Positions 6,627 to 14,326 are shown, counted from the stretch's first letter. The stretch: DNA of 14,635 bases from Albimonas sp041685625 (GCA_041685625.1 JAWLFJ010000101.1:1-14635); one strand, 5' to 3'. Notes: a model not told the origin generated them from the letters alone. Made by a program: numbers and translations.

Positions 6627-7270
6627 TGGATCTGCGTGAGTTGGACCTGACGATCCTGCGGCATTGCGAGAAGGCCGGCGACGGGCTGTCGGACCCGTTG
6701 ACGGCGCGGGGCGCGGCGGACGCCGAGCGGGTGGCCGACGCCTTGACGGGCGAGGGGATCGACGCGGTCTACGCCTCGCCCTATCGGCGGAGCCAGGAGA
6801 CGATCGCGCCCTTCGCGGCGCGGACGGAACTGAAGGTCCGCACCGACGCGCGGTTGGCGGAGTGGTTCCTGTCGGACGCCGCGCTGGCGGAGATCCACGA
6901 TCACGCGCCGCGCATCTTCGCGGACCGGGACTACCGGGCCCCTTGGTCGGAGACGGCGGCGGAGGTCTGGAGCCGGGTGTCGGCGGCGCTGGCGGAGATC
7001 GCGGCCTCGGGCGCGCGGCGGCCGGTGCTGGCCTGCCACGGGGGGATCCTGGGCGCGACGCTGATGAACCTTGCGGATCGGTTCCGGCCGGAGGACTGGG
7101 CCGGGTTCCATCAGCCGACGCTGGTGCGGCTGCATCGGGGCGGGTGGCGGCGGATCGCGCTGCCGGACCAGGGCGCCGCGGACGGGCGCGAGGATCTCGG
7201 CGAGGCGGCGGCCCATGCGGGCGACGCCTTCGACGCCGGGAACGGAGCGGTGCGGGAGACCGGCGCGTGA
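6623..7270 (+). CDS. Histidine phosphatase family protein
   Basis: A 215-residue member of the phosphoglycerate-mutase-like histidine phosphatase superfamily. The catalytic motif is TILRHCEKAGDG (10-21): His14 would be the phosphorylated residue and Arg13 is kept, while the usual RHGE or RHAE is RHCE here. Other markers are VYASPYRRSQETIAPFA, the region with the phosphate-pocket arginine, and the second-histidine motif PVLACHGGILGATL. The substrate is not evident; its place between the permeases and cytidine deaminase suggests a phosphorylated sugar or nucleotide, but that is inference. The C-terminal 30 or so residues are low-complexity and may be disordered. The ATG at 6623 overlaps the permease stop; a second ATG at 6626 is nearly equivalent. 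The end overlaps the cytidine deaminase GTG (7267-7270). Confidence 0.87.
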   Translation: MMDLRELDLTILRHCEKAGDGLSDPLTARGAADAERVADALTGEGIDAVYASPYRRSQETIAPFAARTELKVRTDARLAEWFLSDAALAEIHDHAPRIFADRDYRAPWSETAAEVWSRVSAALAEIAASGARRPVLACHGGILGATLMNLADRFRPEDWAGFHQPTLVRLHRGGWRRIALPDQGAADGREDLGEAAAHAGDAFDAGNGAVRETGA

Positions 7271-7665
7271 CCGGGCCGGAGGATCTGTGGCGCGCGGCGC
7301 TGGAGGCGCGGGCCAAGGCGTATGCGCCGTTCTCGGGATTCGCGGTGGGCTGTGCGGTGCGGACCGAGAGCGGGCGGGTCTTCGTGGGCGCCAACATGGA
7401 GAACCAGAGCTTTCCGGAGGGATGGTGCGCGGAGACGACGGCGCTGGGGCACATGGTGATGGCGGCGGCGACGGAGGCGGACCGGATCGTGGCGGAGGTG
7501 GTGGTGGCGGCCGAGCTCGATCCGCCGGTGACGCCCTGCGGCGGCTGCCGTCAGCGGCTGGCGGAATTCGGGCGGCCCGACACGATGGTGCATGCCGCCG
7601 ACCTGACGGCGATCCGCGCGAGCTGGACGCTGGCGGAACTGCTGCCGGCGGCGTTCCGTTTGTGA
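7267..7665 (+). CDS. cdd: Cytidine deaminase
   Basis: Deaminates cytidine and deoxycytidine to uridine and deoxyuridine, feeding pyrimidine salvage. The 132-residue length fits the small homotetrameric class. Substrate-binding GANMENQSFPEG (41-52) is followed by the zinc and catalytic motif CAE (Cys54, Glu56) and PCGGC (Cys91, Cys94), which give three cysteine zinc ligands and the proton-shuttling glutamate. The GTG start at 7267 overlaps the phosphatase stop and places VTGPEDLWRAALEARAKAYAP at the N-terminus, as expected. It works beside the thymidine phosphorylase and uracil phosphoribosyltransferase encoded downstream. Confidence 0.95.
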   Translation: MTGPEDLWRAALEARAKAYAPFSGFAVGCAVRTESGRVFVGANMENQSFPEGWCAETTALGHMVMAAATEADRIVAEVVVAAELDPPVTPCGGCRQRLAEFGRPDTMVHAADLTAIRASWTLAELLPAAFRL

Positions 7666-7736
7666 GGGCGAGCTTGATCGCGGGTCGTCTGGCGGCGACG
7701 GCGGTGCGTCGGACGAGAGCGGAGGCGGGAGCATGA
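7662..7736 (+). CDS. Possible 24-residue bridging peptide between cdd and the phosphorylase gene
   Basis: A tiny frame opens with a GTG overlapping the cdd stop (GTGA, 7662-7665), stays open across the whole 67-base gap and closes in a TGA overlapping the next ATG (ATGA, 7733-7736). The product would be small and basic (VRASLIAGRLAATAVRR and seven more residues), with no recognisable homology. In DNA this GC-rich a stop-free run of 25 codons is not rare, so it may be chance; what speaks for it is that both ends copy the coupling overlaps seen elsewhere in the operon. It could carry ribosomes across the gap rather than make a working peptide. Confidence 0.25.
   Translation: MRASLIAGRLAATAVRRTRAEAGA
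7721..7725 (+). promoter_or_regulatory. Ribosome binding site of the purine nucleoside phosphorylase gene
   Basis: GGAGG seven bases before the ATG at 7733. It supports that start and means the gene can be translated independently of cdd. Confidence 0.7.
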
Positions 7737-8515
7737 CGGAAGCGGCGGAGGTTCTGAGGCGGGCCGGCGCGCAGGGCGCGCGGCTCGGACTCGTGCTCGG
7801 CTCGGGCCTCGGGGCGCTGGTCGACGAGGTGGAGGGCGCCGTCGTCGTGCCGTTCGCGGAGTTGCCGGGGTTCCCGCGCTCCGGCGTCTCGGGCCACCAG
7901 GGGATGCTGGCGGTCGGCTGGCTGGAGGGGGCGCCGGTGGCGGTTCTCGCCGGCCGGGCGCATTACTACGAGGGACACGGCGCGGCGGTGATGCGCGGGC
8001 CGCTCGAGACGCTGAAGGCGTTGGGCTGCGAGGCGGTGCTGCTGACCAACGCCGCCGGGAGCCTGCACGAGGCGATGGGGCCGGGCAGCCTCATGGCGAT
8101 CGCGGACCACATCGCGGTCTCCGGCCTCGACCCGCTGATCGGGGAGGCGACCGAGGAGCGCTTCGTGAACATGGTGGACGCCTATTCGCCGACGCTGCGG
8201 GCGCGGCTGAAGGCGGCCGACGACGGGCTGCACGAGGGGGTCTACGCCTGGTTCTCCGGACCGAGCTTCGAAACGCCGGCGGAGATCCGCGCGGCGCGGG
8301 TGCTGGGGGCGGACGCAGTGGGGATGTCCACCGCGCCGGAGACGATCCTGGCGCGGTTCCTCGGGATGGAGGTCGCCGCGGTCTCGGTGATCACCAATCT
8401 CGCCGCGGGGATGACCGGCGCGGCGCTGAGCCATGACGAGACCAAGCGCGAGGCGGATAGGGCGAGGGCCCGCCTCTCGGCGCTGGTGCGGAGTTTCGCC
8501 GGGGAGTTTCGATGA
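7733..8515 (+). CDS. Purine-nucleoside phosphorylase (trimeric PNP family)
   Basis: Phosphorolysis of purine (deoxy)nucleosides such as inosine and guanosine to base plus (deoxy)ribose-1-phosphate. The 260-residue protein has the trimeric PNP/MTAP family motifs in order: LGLVLGSGLG (18-27) with the phosphate-binding Ser24, the GRAHYYEGH phosphate loop, LTNAAGSL, WFSGPSFETPAEIR, VGMSTAPE and VITNLAAGM, whose Asn is expected to contact the 6-oxopurine ring. It belongs to the same branch as PunA and XapA; I cannot choose between them from sequence alone. The ATG at 7733 has a GGAGG site and the stop overlaps deoC (ATGA, 8512-8515). It supplies the ribose-1-phosphate consumed by DeoB and takes the inosine made by adenosine deaminase. 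Confidence 0.93.
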   Translation: MTEAAEVLRRAGAQGARLGLVLGSGLGALVDEVEGAVVVPFAELPGFPRSGVSGHQGMLAVGWLEGAPVAVLAGRAHYYEGHGAAVMRGPLETLKALGCEAVLLTNAAGSLHEAMGPGSLMAIADHIAVSGLDPLIGEATEERFVNMVDAYSPTLRARLKAADDGLHEGVYAWFSGPSFETPAEIRAARVLGADAVGMSTAPETILARFLGMEVAAVSVITNLAAGMTGAALSHDETKREADRARARLSALVRSFAGEFR

Positions 8516-9291
8516 GCAAGACGCAGACGCAGACGCCGGACGGCATGCGGACGGCGGCGCGGCGGGCGATCGCGTGCCTCGACCTGACCGACCTGAACGA
8601 CGACTGCGACGAGGCTGCGGTCGAGGCCTTGGCGGCACGGGCCAAGACGCCGCACGGCACGGTCGCCGCGCTCTGCGTCTGGCCGCGCTTCGTGCGGCTG
8701 GCGCGGGCGTCGGCGCCGGCGGACGTGCGCGTGGCGACGGTGGTCGCGTTTCCGAGCGGCGAGGCTAGGGACGAGTCGGTGATCGCGGAGGCGGATCGGG
8801 CGCTGCGCGACGGCGCCGACGAGATCGACGTGGTGATCCCTTACCGGCTGATGATGGAGGGGCATGAGGAGGCGGTGGTCAGCCGCGTCGCGCGCGTCAA
8901 GCGCGAGGCGGGCATGAACGTTGTCAAGGCGATCCTCGAGACCGGGGTGCTCGGGGGGACGGAGGCGGTGCGCCGTGCCTCGGAGCTCGCGCTCGAGGGC
9001 GGGGCGGACTTCCTCAAGACCTCCACGGGCAAAGCCCCGGTCAGCGCCACGCTGGTGGCGGCGGAGACGATGCTGGAGGCGATCGCGGCGCATGACCGCG
9101 CAGCCGGGCTGAAGGCCGCGGGCGGGATCCGCACCACGGAGGAGGCGGCGGCGTATCTGGCGCTGGCGGACGAGCGGATGGGCGAGGGCTGGGCGACGCC
9201 GGCGACGTTCCGCTTCGGCGCCTCGGGCCTGCTCGACGCGCTGCTGGCGACGCTGGCGGGCGAGGACGTGGCGGCGGAGGGCGGATATTGA
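8512..9291 (+). CDS. deoC: Deoxyribose-phosphate aldolase
   Basis: Class I (Schiff-base) aldolase that splits 2-deoxyribose-5-phosphate into glyceraldehyde-3-phosphate and acetaldehyde. The 259-residue length equals the E. coli enzyme, and the N-terminal part CLDLTDLNDDCDE matches its style. Key residues visible: the Schiff-base Lys169 in DFLKTSTGK, the second active-site Lys201 in GLKAAGGIRT (a phosphate-binding loop), and Asp106 in DEIDVV. The protein ends in Tyr, as in E. coli, where the C-terminal tyrosine takes part in catalysis. Translationally coupled on both sides: ATGA with the phosphorylase gene and TTGA with deoA. It is the last step of deoxynucleoside breakdown in this operon. Confidence 0.96.
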   Translation: MSKTQTQTPDGMRTAARRAIACLDLTDLNDDCDEAAVEALAARAKTPHGTVAALCVWPRFVRLARASAPADVRVATVVAFPSGEARDESVIAEADRALRDGADEIDVVIPYRLMMEGHEEAVVSRVARVKREAGMNVVKAILETGVLGGTEAVRRASELALEGGADFLKTSTGKAPVSATLVAAETMLEAIAAHDRAAGLKAAGGIRTTEEAAAYLALADERMGEGWATPATFRFGASGLLDALLATLAGEDVAAEGGY

Positions 9292-10601
9292 GGCTGCCGC
9301 AGGAGATCATCCTCGACAAGCGCGAGGGGCGCGAACTGAGCCGCGATGACCTGGCGGGCTTCGTCGCGGGCCTCACCTCGGGCGCGGTGACCGAGGGACA
9401 GGTCGCGGCGCTGGCGATGGCGACGATCTTTCGCGGCATGACGACGGCGGAGCGCGTGGCGCTGACCGAGGCGATGCGGGATTCGGGCGAGACGCTGGCC
9501 TGGGATCTGCCCGGGCCGGTGGCGGACAAGCACTCGACGGGCGGCGTCGGGGACAACGTGAGCCTGATGCTGGCGCCGGCGCTGGCGGCCTGCGGGGTCT
9601 TCGTGCCGATGATCTCGGGCCGCGGGCTCGGGCATACCGGCGGCACGCTCGACAAGCTGAGCGCGATCCCGGGCTACGACGTGGCGCCGGGGACGGAGGC
9701 GCTGCGGCGCGTCGTCGGAGAGGTCGGCTGCGCGATCATCGGCCAGACGGCGGAGTTCGCGCCCGCCGACGCGCGGTTCTACGCGATCCGGGACGTGACG
9801 GGGACCGTGGAGTCGGTGGACCTGATCACCGCCTCGATCCTCTCGAAGAAGCTGGCGGCGGGGCTGGATGCGCTGGTGCTGGACGTCAAGGTCGGCTCGG
9901 GGGCCTTCATGGGCGACATGGAGCGCGCGCGGGCGCTGGCCGAGAGTCTGGTGGCGGTGGCGAACGGCGCCGGGTGCCGGACCTCGGCGCTGATCACCGA
10001 CATGGACGAGCCTCTGGCGAGCGCCTGCGGCAACGCCGTGGAGGTCGCGAACGCGGTGCGGTTCCTGCGCGGCGACGAGGTGGACCCTCGGCTCTGGGAC
10101 GTGACGGTGGCGCTGGGGGGCGAGCTGCTGGCGCTGACCGGGCTGGCGCCGGACGAGGCCGAGGGGCGGACGCGCATCGCCGCGGCCTTCGAGGACGGGC
10201 GGGCGGCGGAGCGCTTCGGGCGGATGGTCGCCGCGCTCGGCGGGCCGGCGGATTTCGTGGAGCGGTTCGAGACGCATCTGCCGGAGGCGCCCGTGACGCT
10301 CGACGTGCCGCCGGAGCGCGACGGGCTGGTGACGGCGGTGGACGGGCGCGCCCTCGGCAACGCGGTGGTGGCGCTCGGCGGCGGGCGGACCCGGGCCGAG
10401 GACGCGATCGATCTTGCGGTCGGGCTGACCGACGTCGCCGGGATCGGCGCGGTGGTCGACGCGGATTTCCCCTTGGCGCGGATTCGGGCGCGAGATCGCG
10501 CCACCGCCGAGGCGGCTGCGCGACGCGTCCGGAGCGCCTATGTCACGCGGGACGACGCGCCCGAACCGGCCGAGCCGGTGCGCGGGCGCGTGGGGAATTG
10601 A
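9288..10601 (+). CDS. deoA: Thymidine phosphorylase
   Basis: Reversible phosphorolysis of thymidine (and deoxyuridine) to base and deoxyribose-1-phosphate. The 437-residue product follows the E. coli DeoA pattern throughout: LPQEIILDKREGRELS at the start, the phosphate-binding DKHSTGGVGD (80-89), SGRGLGHTGGTLDKL, ITASILSKKLAAGLDALVLD and KVGSGAFMGDM. It therefore belongs to the thymidine/pyrimidine phosphorylase family, distinct from AMP phosphorylases. The start is a TTG at 9288-9290 inside the deoC stop (TTGA). The alignment of the first residues with the family supports it, and no better ATG exists nearby. No separate uridine phosphorylase is visible in this window. Confidence 0.95.
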   Translation: MRLPQEIILDKREGRELSRDDLAGFVAGLTSGAVTEGQVAALAMATIFRGMTTAERVALTEAMRDSGETLAWDLPGPVADKHSTGGVGDNVSLMLAPALAACGVFVPMISGRGLGHTGGTLDKLSAIPGYDVAPGTEALRRVVGEVGCAIIGQTAEFAPADARFYAIRDVTGTVESVDLITASILSKKLAAGLDALVLDVKVGSGAFMGDMERARALAESLVAVANGAGCRTSALITDMDEPLASACGNAVEVANAVRFLRGDEVDPRLWDVTVALGGELLALTGLAPDEAEGRTRIAAAFEDGRAAERFGRMVAALGGPADFVERFETHLPEAPVTLDVPPERDGLVTAVDGRALGNAVVALGGGRTRAEDAIDLAVGLTDVAGIGAVVDADFPLARIRARDRATAEAAARRVRSAYVTRDDAPEPAEPVRGRVGN

Positions 10602-10609
10602 AGCGGGAC

Positions 10610-10635
10610 GCCGCCCCCGGGGTGGCGGCCGTTTT
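10610..10635 (+). terminator. Hairpin with short T-run between deoA and deoB (weak terminator or attenuator)
   Basis: GCCGCC (10610-10615) and GGCGGC (10624-10629) form a 6-bp GC stem with an 8-base loop, followed after CG by TTTT (10632-10635). The T-run is short, so termination would be partial at most. The deoB ribosome site GGGGAGA (10636-10642) comes right after it. It could lower expression of deoB onward or protect an mRNA 3' end; this rests on pattern only. Confidence 0.35.
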
Positions 10636-10649
10636 GGGGAGAGCCGGCG

Positions 10650-11873
10650 ATGGCCAGGGCGATACTGCTGGTGTTGGACAGCGTGGGAATAGGCGGCGCC
10701 GAGGACGCGGCCGCGTTCGGGGACGAGGGGGCCGACACGCTCGGCCATGTCGCCAAGGCCTGCTACGAGGGGCGGGCGGATGTCGGGCGCGCCGGGCCTC
10801 TACGGCTGCCGACGCTGTCGGCGGTCGGGCTCGGGGAGGCGGCGGCGACGGCGCTGCGTCGGCGGCCCGTGGGCCTCGGCCCGGCCGACGAGCAGGCGGC
10901 CTGGGCGGCGCTCGAGGAGGTCTCGGCCGGCAAGGACACCGTGACGGGGCATTGGGAGCTGGCGGGCGTGCCCTTGGCCGAGCCCTGGCATTTCTTCCCG
11001 GACGAGGAGCCCTGCTTTCCGCCGGACCTGATCGCCGCGATCGTGGATGCGGCCGAGCTGCCGGGCGTGCTCGGCCAGCGCCGCGCCTCTGGCACCGAGA
11101 TCCTGGCGGAGCTCGGCGCCGAGAGCGTCGCGACCGGCAAGCCGATCTTCTATTCCTCGGCCGACAGCGTGCTGCAGATCGCGGCGCATGAGGAGGCCTT
11201 CGGGCTGGAGCGTCTGCTGGAGCTGTGCCGGATGACGCGCCGCGCGCTGGACGTGGCGGGACTGCGGGTGGCGCGGGTGATCGCGCGGCCCTTCGTCGGC
11301 GAGGCGGGCGAGTTCCGCCGCACGGCGAACCGGCGCGATTTCGCGCTGGCGCCGCCGGAGCCGACGCTCTGCGACCGGGTCGAGGCGTCGGGCCACAAGG
11401 TCTGGGGGATCGGCAAGATCGCCGACATCTTCGCCGGTCGCGGCGTGACCGAGACGCTGAAGGGGCCGACCGACATGGCGCTGGTCGACCGCACGCTGGA
11501 GGCCATGGAGCGGGCCGGGGCCGGCGACCTGATCTTCGCGAATTTCGTCGAGTTCGACGCGCTCTATGGCCATCGTCGCGACGTGGCGGGCTACGCCCGC
11601 GCGCTGGAGGCGTTCGACGCGCGGATCCCGGAGATCCTGGAGGCGATGCAGGAGCGGGATCTGCTGATCTTCACGGCCGATCACGGCAACGATCCGACCT
11701 GGAGCGGCACCGACCACACGCGCGAGCGGACGCCCATGCTGATGGTCGGCCGGGCGGTGGAGCCGGGGGGGCGCGGCCTCGGCCGGTTCGCGGACGTGGC
11801 CGAGACGCTGGCGGCGCATCTGAAGCTGCCCGCGGGGTCGCATGGGCGCAGCCTGCTGCCGCGGCGGCGGTGA
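10650..11873 (+). CDS. deoB: Phosphopentomutase
   Basis: Interconverts (deoxy)ribose-1-phosphate and (deoxy)ribose-5-phosphate, linking the phosphorylases to DeoC and the pentose phosphate pathway. At 407 residues it matches the E. coli enzyme in length. Alkaline-phosphatase-superfamily features are in place: metal ligand Asp10 in LLVLDSVGIGGAEDA, GKDTVTGHWE with the threonine that carries the phosphate, VEFDALYGHRRD (Asp and His ligands) and FTADHGNDPTWSGTDHTRE (Asp-His and the final His ligand). The ATG at 10650 follows GGGGAGA by seven bases. The stop overlaps the adenosine deaminase GTG (11870-11873). Confidence 0.96.
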   Translation: MARAILLVLDSVGIGGAEDAAAFGDEGADTLGHVAKACYEGRADVGRAGPLRLPTLSAVGLGEAAATALRRRPVGLGPADEQAAWAALEEVSAGKDTVTGHWELAGVPLAEPWHFFPDEEPCFPPDLIAAIVDAAELPGVLGQRRASGTEILAELGAESVATGKPIFYSSADSVLQIAAHEEAFGLERLLELCRMTRRALDVAGLRVARVIARPFVGEAGEFRRTANRRDFALAPPEPTLCDRVEASGHKVWGIGKIADIFAGRGVTETLKGPTDMALVDRTLEAMERAGAGDLIFANFVEFDALYGHRRDVAGYARALEAFDARIPEILEAMQERDLLIFTADHGNDPTWSGTDHTRERTPMLMVGRAVEPGGRGLGRFADVAETLAAHLKLPAGSHGRSLLPRRR

Positions 11874-12859
11874 CCGGCATCGCGGCCCTGCCGAAGGTCG
11901 AGCTGCACCTGCACATGGAGGGCGCGGCGCCGCCGGCGCTGGCCTGGCGGCGCGCCGAGGCGTCCGGCGTCCCGATAGCGGGGCTCTTCGACGGAGTCGG
12001 CGGCTACGGTTGGCGGGGCTTCTCCGGCTTTCTCGCGGCCTACGGCCGGGTCGCCGCGCTGTTCGATACGCTGGAGGCGCAGCGCGAGCTGTGCGAGGCG
12101 GTGCTGGCGGCCTCCGCGGCGCAGGGCGTGGTCTATGCCGAGATCGCGGTCTCACCCGACCTCGCCGCCGGGGCCGATGCGGGGCGCTGGCGGGCCTGTC
12201 TCGCGGCGCTGGACGAGGGCGCGCGGGCGGCCGAGGCGGAATACGGCATCGAGGCGCGCTGGATCGCCACCTGCATCCGCAACCTGGGACCGGAGCGGGC
12301 GGAGGCCGCCGCGCGTCTCGCCGTCGAGGCCGGCGACGCGCGGATCGTCGGCCTCGGCCTCGCGGGGGACGAGCGGGTGGGCCGTCCCGGCGATTTCGCG
12401 CGGGCCTTCGCGCTGGCGCGGGAGGCGGGCCTCGGCCTGACCGCCCATGCCGGGGAGTTCGCCGGGCCGGAGAGCGTCGCCCGTGCGCTCGACGATCTCG
12501 GCGCGGACCGGATCGATCACGGCGTGCGGGCGGTCGAGGATCCGGGTCTCGTCGCGCGGCTGGCGGCGGAGGGCGTGCCGCTCTGCATCTGTCCGGGCTC
12601 GAACGTGGCGCTGGGGGTCTATCCGGCGCTGGCGGCCCATCCGATCGAGGCGCTGCGCGACGCCGGCGTGCCGGTCAACGTCTCGACCGACGATCCGCCG
12701 TTCTTCGACACCGACATGACGCGCGAGTACGAGGCGCTGGCGCGGGTCTTCGGCTGGGAGGAGGGCGCGCTCCGGGCGCTGTCGCGGGCCGGCCTCGACG
12801 CCGCGTTCTGCGATGCGGAGACCCGGGCGCGGATCGCGGCGCGTCTCGACGCCGCCTGA
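11870..12859 (+). CDS. add: Adenosine deaminase
   Basis: Deaminates adenosine and deoxyadenosine to inosine forms, which the purine nucleoside phosphorylase then cleaves. The 329-residue TIM-barrel metallohydrolase shows the zinc site and catalytic residues: HLH (His13, His15) in KVELHLHMEGA, HAGE (His193, Glu196), DHG (His217) and STDDPPFF (Asp274, Asp275). The segment CPGSNVALGVYPALAAHPI is typical of the bacterial adenosine/adenine deaminase group, so adenine deaminase activity is a less likely alternative. The GTG at 11870 is inside the deoB stop; it gives VTGIAALPKVELHLH, and starting later would lose the zinc motif. A 40-base gap separates it from upp. Confidence 0.92.
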   Translation: MTGIAALPKVELHLHMEGAAPPALAWRRAEASGVPIAGLFDGVGGYGWRGFSGFLAAYGRVAALFDTLEAQRELCEAVLAASAAQGVVYAEIAVSPDLAAGADAGRWRACLAALDEGARAAEAEYGIEARWIATCIRNLGPERAEAAARLAVEAGDARIVGLGLAGDERVGRPGDFARAFALAREAGLGLTAHAGEFAGPESVARALDDLGADRIDHGVRAVEDPGLVARLAAEGVPLCICPGSNVALGVYPALAAHPIEALRDAGVPVNVSTDDPPFFDTDMTREYEALARVFGWEEGALRALSRAGLDAAFCDAETRARIAARLDAA

Positions 12860-12883
12860 GGCCGATGGCATGACGGGACCGTC

Positions 12884-12893
12884 GAGAGGAGGG
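12884..12893 (+). promoter_or_regulatory. Strong ribosome binding site that decides the upp start
   Basis: GAGAGGAGGG ends six bases before the ATG at 12900. An alternative in-frame ATG at 12870 has no such site and would place this sequence inside the gene, so 12900 is preferred. Confidence 0.75.
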
Positions 12894-12899
12894 ATCCGC

Positions 12900-13541
12900 A
12901 TGACCGACGCCGCGCGCCACCTGACCCTGGTGGAGCATCCGCTGGTGCAGCACAAGCTGACGCTGATGCGCCGGCGCGAGACCTCGACGGCGGATTTCCG
13001 GCGGCTCCTGCGGGAGATCAGCCTGCTCCTGGGCTTCGAGGCGCTGCGCGACCTGCCGACGACGACGGTGACGATCGAGACGCCGATGGCGGAGATGCAG
13101 GCGCCGGCGCTCGCGGGAAAGAAGCTGGCGTTGATCTCGATCCTCAGGGCGGGGAACGGGCTTCTGGACGGGATCCTCGAGTTGGCGCCCTCGGCCCGGG
13201 TGGGATTCATCGGGCTCTACCGCGACGAGGAGACGCTGCAACCGGTGCAGTACTACTGCAAGGTGCCGGGCGATCTCGGCGATCGGCCGGTGATCGTGGT
13301 CGATCCGATGCTGGCGACGGGCAATTCCTCGGCCGCGGCGGTGGACGTGCTGAAGGCGCGGGGAGCGCGGGACGTCCGCTTCCTGTGCCTTCTGGCGGCG
13401 CCCGAAGGGGTGGCCCGGATGAAGGCGGCGCATCCCGACGTCCGCATCGTCTCGGCGGCGCTCGACGCGCGGCTGAACGAGCGGGGCTACATCCTGCCGG
13501 GGCTCGGCGACGCCGGCGACCGGATGTTCGGCACCAAGTGA
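12900..13541 (+). CDS. upp: Uracil phosphoribosyltransferase
   Basis: Makes UMP from uracil and PRPP, recapturing the uracil released by the pyrimidine phosphorylase. The 213-residue protein carries LISILRAGNGLLDGI, the very characteristic GLYRDEETLQPVQYYCKVP, the PRPP-binding DPMLATGNSS (135-144) and the C-terminal uracil-binding LNERGYILPGLGDAGDRMFGT. All key blocks are present, so it should be active. Compared with the common PMLATGGSA the motif reads PMLATGNSS, a mild variant. The stop overlaps the GTG of the cobalamin-binding gene (13538-13541). In-frame ATG at 12870 is a weaker alternative start. Confidence 0.96.
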   Translation: MTDAARHLTLVEHPLVQHKLTLMRRRETSTADFRRLLREISLLLGFEALRDLPTTTVTIETPMAEMQAPALAGKKLALISILRAGNGLLDGILELAPSARVGFIGLYRDEETLQPVQYYCKVPGDLGDRPVIVVDPMLATGNSSAAAVDVLKARGARDVRFLCLLAAPEGVARMKAAHPDVRIVSAALDARLNERGYILPGLGDAGDRMFGTK

Positions 13542-14326
13542 GGGGGCCGCGCCGCATTCTCTGCCTGACCGAGGAGACGGTCGAGACGCTGTATCTGCTC
13601 GGCGAGGCCGACCGGATCGCGGGGGTGACGGGCTACGCGGTGCGCCCTCCGGAGGTGCGGCGGGAGAAGCCGCGGGTCGGCGGCTTCACCTCGGCCGACG
13701 TCGCCAAGGGCTTGGCGTTGAAGCCGGATCTCGTGCTCGCCTTCTCGGACCTGCAGGCCGACGCCGCGGCCGAGTTCGTGCGGGCCGGGGTGGCGGTGCA
13801 CGCCTTCAACCAGCGCGACGTGGCCGGGATCCTCGAGATGGTGCGCACCCTCGGCGCGCTGACGGACGCGGCCGGGCGGGCCGAGGCGCTGGTCGGGCGG
13901 CTCGAGCGGGGGTTGGAGACGGCGGCGCGGGAGGCGGCCGGGACGGCGCGTGTTCGGGTATTGTTCGAGGAGTGGGACGATCCGCTGATCACCGGCATCG
14001 GCTGGGTCTCGGAACTGATCGGGATAGCGGGCGGCGAGGACGTGTTCGCCGAGCGTGCCGCGGCGCAGGACGCGCGGGGCCGGATCGTGGATCCCGCCGA
14101 GGCGGCGGCGCGGGCGCCGGAGCTGATCCTCGCCAGCTGGTGCGGCAAGAAGGTGCGGGCGGAGCGCATCGCCGCGCGGCCGGGCTGGGCGGCGACGCCG
14201 GCGGTGCGCCGCGGACTGATCCGGGAGATCAAGGCGCCGCTGATCCTGGCGCCGGGTCCCGCGGCGTTGACGGACGGCCTCGACGCGATCCGTGCGGCGC
14301 TGGGCGAGGCACGGGTCGGCGCCTGA
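13538..14326 (+). CDS. BtuF-like cobalamin-binding / helical-backbone substrate-binding protein without signal peptide
   Basis: A 262-residue protein of the class III (helical-backbone) substrate-binding family that includes BtuF and siderophore-binding proteins. Seen: RILCLTEETVETLYLLGE at the start (residues 5-22), IAGVTGYAVRPP, KPDLVLAFSDLQAD, then a second lobe with VLFEEWDDPLITGIGWVSEL, AGGEDVF and LILASWCGKK. These are the usual blocks of proteins annotated as cobalamin-binding. The first residues go straight into the first beta strand, and the upstream sequence is the upp gene, so there is no room for a signal peptide. It is therefore probably cytoplasmic, unlike true BtuF. The GTG start lies in the upp stop and has no clear Shine-Dalgarno, suggesting coupling. 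No BtuC or BtuD partner is in the window. Ligand and link to nucleoside salvage are unknown. Confidence 0.8.
   Translation: MRGPRRILCLTEETVETLYLLGEADRIAGVTGYAVRPPEVRREKPRVGGFTSADVAKGLALKPDLVLAFSDLQADAAAEFVRAGVAVHAFNQRDVAGILEMVRTLGALTDAAGRAEALVGRLERGLETAAREAAGTARVRVLFEEWDDPLITGIGWVSELIGIAGGEDVFAERAAAQDARGRIVDPAEAAARAPELILASWCGKKVRAERIAARPGWAATPAVRRGLIREIKAPLILAPGPAALTDGLDAIRAALGEARVGA

Noticed and set aside
5496..7454. Very long open frame on the minus strand across the permease, phosphatase and cytidine deaminase genes, with similar ones at 6608-8638 and 8841-10748
   Set aside because: They overlap genes with clear catalytic motifs, their products are Arg/Pro/Ala/His-rich and low in complexity, and long stop-free antisense frames are expected at this GC content.
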